DNA of 64,000 nt from [Clostridium] saccharolyticum WM1 (lineage in GTDB: Bacteria > Bacillota > Clostridia > Lachnospirales > Lachnospiraceae). The stretch covers positions 1,054,001 through 1,118,000 of the forward strand of contig NC_014376.1 of the NCBI RefSeq assembly GCF_000144625.1, in the 5' to 3' direction. This document shows, piece after piece, positions 63,310 through 64,000 of this stretch. A program made the translations under genes and the position numbers. A model generated the notes under the pieces. It was not told the origin of the DNA. It saw nothing but the letters and a program-made list of their open reading frames with translations, and ran no database searches. Position 1 is the first letter of the stretch. Each line of letters opens with the position of its first letter.

Positions 63310-64000
63310 ATGATAATCGGAAAAAGTGTTGCCCGTGTTGATGCATTTGACAAAGTCACGGGAAGATCCAAATACACCGATGATCTTTGTGAGAAAAATG
63401 CTCTGGTAGCGAAAATTTACCATTCTGCCATAGCCAATGGAAAGGTTACATCCATTGATACTTCAGAGGCAGAAAAAATACCGGGAGTGGTTAAGGTAGT
63501 GACCTGTTTTGACGTACCAAAGATCTATTTCCCGACAGCCGGTCATCCATGGTCTACGGATACAAGCCATCAGGATGTAGCAGACCGTCTGCTCTTAACA
63601 GACCGGGTGCGTTTCTGCGGCGATGATGTGGCAGCAGTAATTGCGGAAAGTGAAATAGCTGCTAAACAGGCGATCAAGGCGTTAAAGGTGGAATATGAGG
63701 AGTATCCCTTTGTTCTTGACGTCCAGGAGGCTATGGAAGAGGGGGCACCTCAGCTTCACGAAAAATATAGCAATAACATTCTGGGTCATTCCAGCATAAG
63801 AAAAGGGAATATAGAAGAGGCTATTAAGGAGCCGGGCTTAATTAAGATCGACCAGTGGTATGATACTCCCATTGTTCAGCACTGCCATATTGAAAACCAT
63901 ATTTGTTTTGCCAGTATGGAAAACGGAAAAATAACCGTGGTATCTTCCACCCAGATTCCTCATATCGTCAGAAGAGTGGTGGGGCAGGCTCTTGGAATTC
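63310..64000 (+). CDS. Xanthine dehydrogenase-type molybdenum hydroxylase, Mo-binding subunit (3' partial)
   Basis: 230 codons are visible, open to the window end. The sequence starts IIGKSVARVDAFDKVTGRSKYTDDL and continues with the aldehyde oxidase/xanthine dehydrogenase a/b hammerhead domain (RVRFCGDDVAAVIAESE), then QHCHIENH at the start of the molybdopterin-binding domain. TAGGAGG (63297-63303) sets ATG 63310. The neighbouring guanine deaminase, purine permease and selenium genes suggest a selenium-dependent xanthine (or purine) hydroxylase. FAD and Fe-S subunits would lie downstream. Confidence 0.88.
   Translation, partial: MIIGKSVARVDAFDKVTGRSKYTDDLCEKNALVAKIYHSAIANGKVTSIDTSEAEKIPGVVKVVTCFDVPKIYFPTAGHPWSTDTSHQDVADRLLLTDRVRFCGDDVAAVIAESEIAAKQAIKALKVEYEEYPFVLDVQEAMEEGAPQLHEKYSNNILGHSSIRKGNIEEAIKEPGLIKIDQWYDTPIVQHCHIENHICFASMENGKITVVSSTQIPHIVRRVVGQALGI

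Overview
The window reads as the chromosome of an anaerobic, spore-forming, saccharolytic Clostridia member, most likely Lachnospiraceae of the Lacrimispora / Clostridium saccharolyticum type. The evidence is strong AGGAGG ribosome binding sites, a GerA/SpoVAF-type germination protein, a LysM-GH18 cortex-lytic-type protein, DUF6106, DUF3842, AddAB, a clostridial GlnRS, and many sugar-uptake genes. This placement is inference from gene content. I saw no tRNA, rRNA, CRISPR array or insertion sequence.

Layout. 1-2.8 kb: end of an NMT1/THI5-like ABC importer operon, then a MerR regulator. 2.9-6.5 kb: an Ord-type dehydrogenase, a decayed EamA transporter and a YkuD L,D-transpeptidase. 6.8-11.4 kb: alpha-glucoside PTS unit (GH4 phospho-glucosidase, IICB permease) facing two overlapping RpiR regulators. 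11.6-15.5 kb: nucleoside phosphorylase with a complete ECF transporter (S, T, fused A-A'). 15.6-23.8 kb: a second YkuD protein, GlnRS, a MocR regulator, a MORN-like protein and an AraC regulator. 23.8-31.5 kb: a GH101-like glycosidase, a second AraC regulator, a Gfo/Idh dehydrogenase and a sugar ABC importer. 31.7-34.1 kb: an AT-rich island with two paralogous small coiled-coil proteins and the LysM-GH18 protein. 34.2-38.1 kb: rhamnose catabolism (rhaB, a rhaM pseudogene, rhaA, rhaD). 38.1-43.6 kb: a YtxH-like protein, CIRCE-controlled groESL, DUF6106, guaB. 43.7-49.1 kb: DUF3842, GerA-type protein, YitT, MATE, an FMN_bind-like protein. 49.2-56.4 kb: addBA. 56.4-64 kb: selD, class V aminotransferase, LysR and DUF3343, then guanine deaminase, NCS2 purine permease and the start of a xanthine-dehydrogenase-type molybdenum hydroxylase.

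The last 8 kb form a coherent module. SelD, the desulfurase-like enzyme and the DUF3343 carrier fit the supply of labile selenium to a molybdenum hydroxylase, while guanine deaminase and the purine permease feed xanthine to it. A variant purine riboswitch precedes guanine deaminase. Its terminator strands are the same bases as aptamer helices P1 and P3, which predicts ligand-activated (ON) control.

Other points not explained by ordinary genes: a family of about 50-bp two-hairpin repeats just upstream of at least six genes, always in the same orientation to the gene and tandem with 49 or 51 bp period at two loci; a strongly promoted non-coding stretch between the germination gene and yitT; a 21-bp direct repeat that bounds a 2-kb segment and duplicates one arm of a terminator; and two pseudogenes that leave no long open frame.
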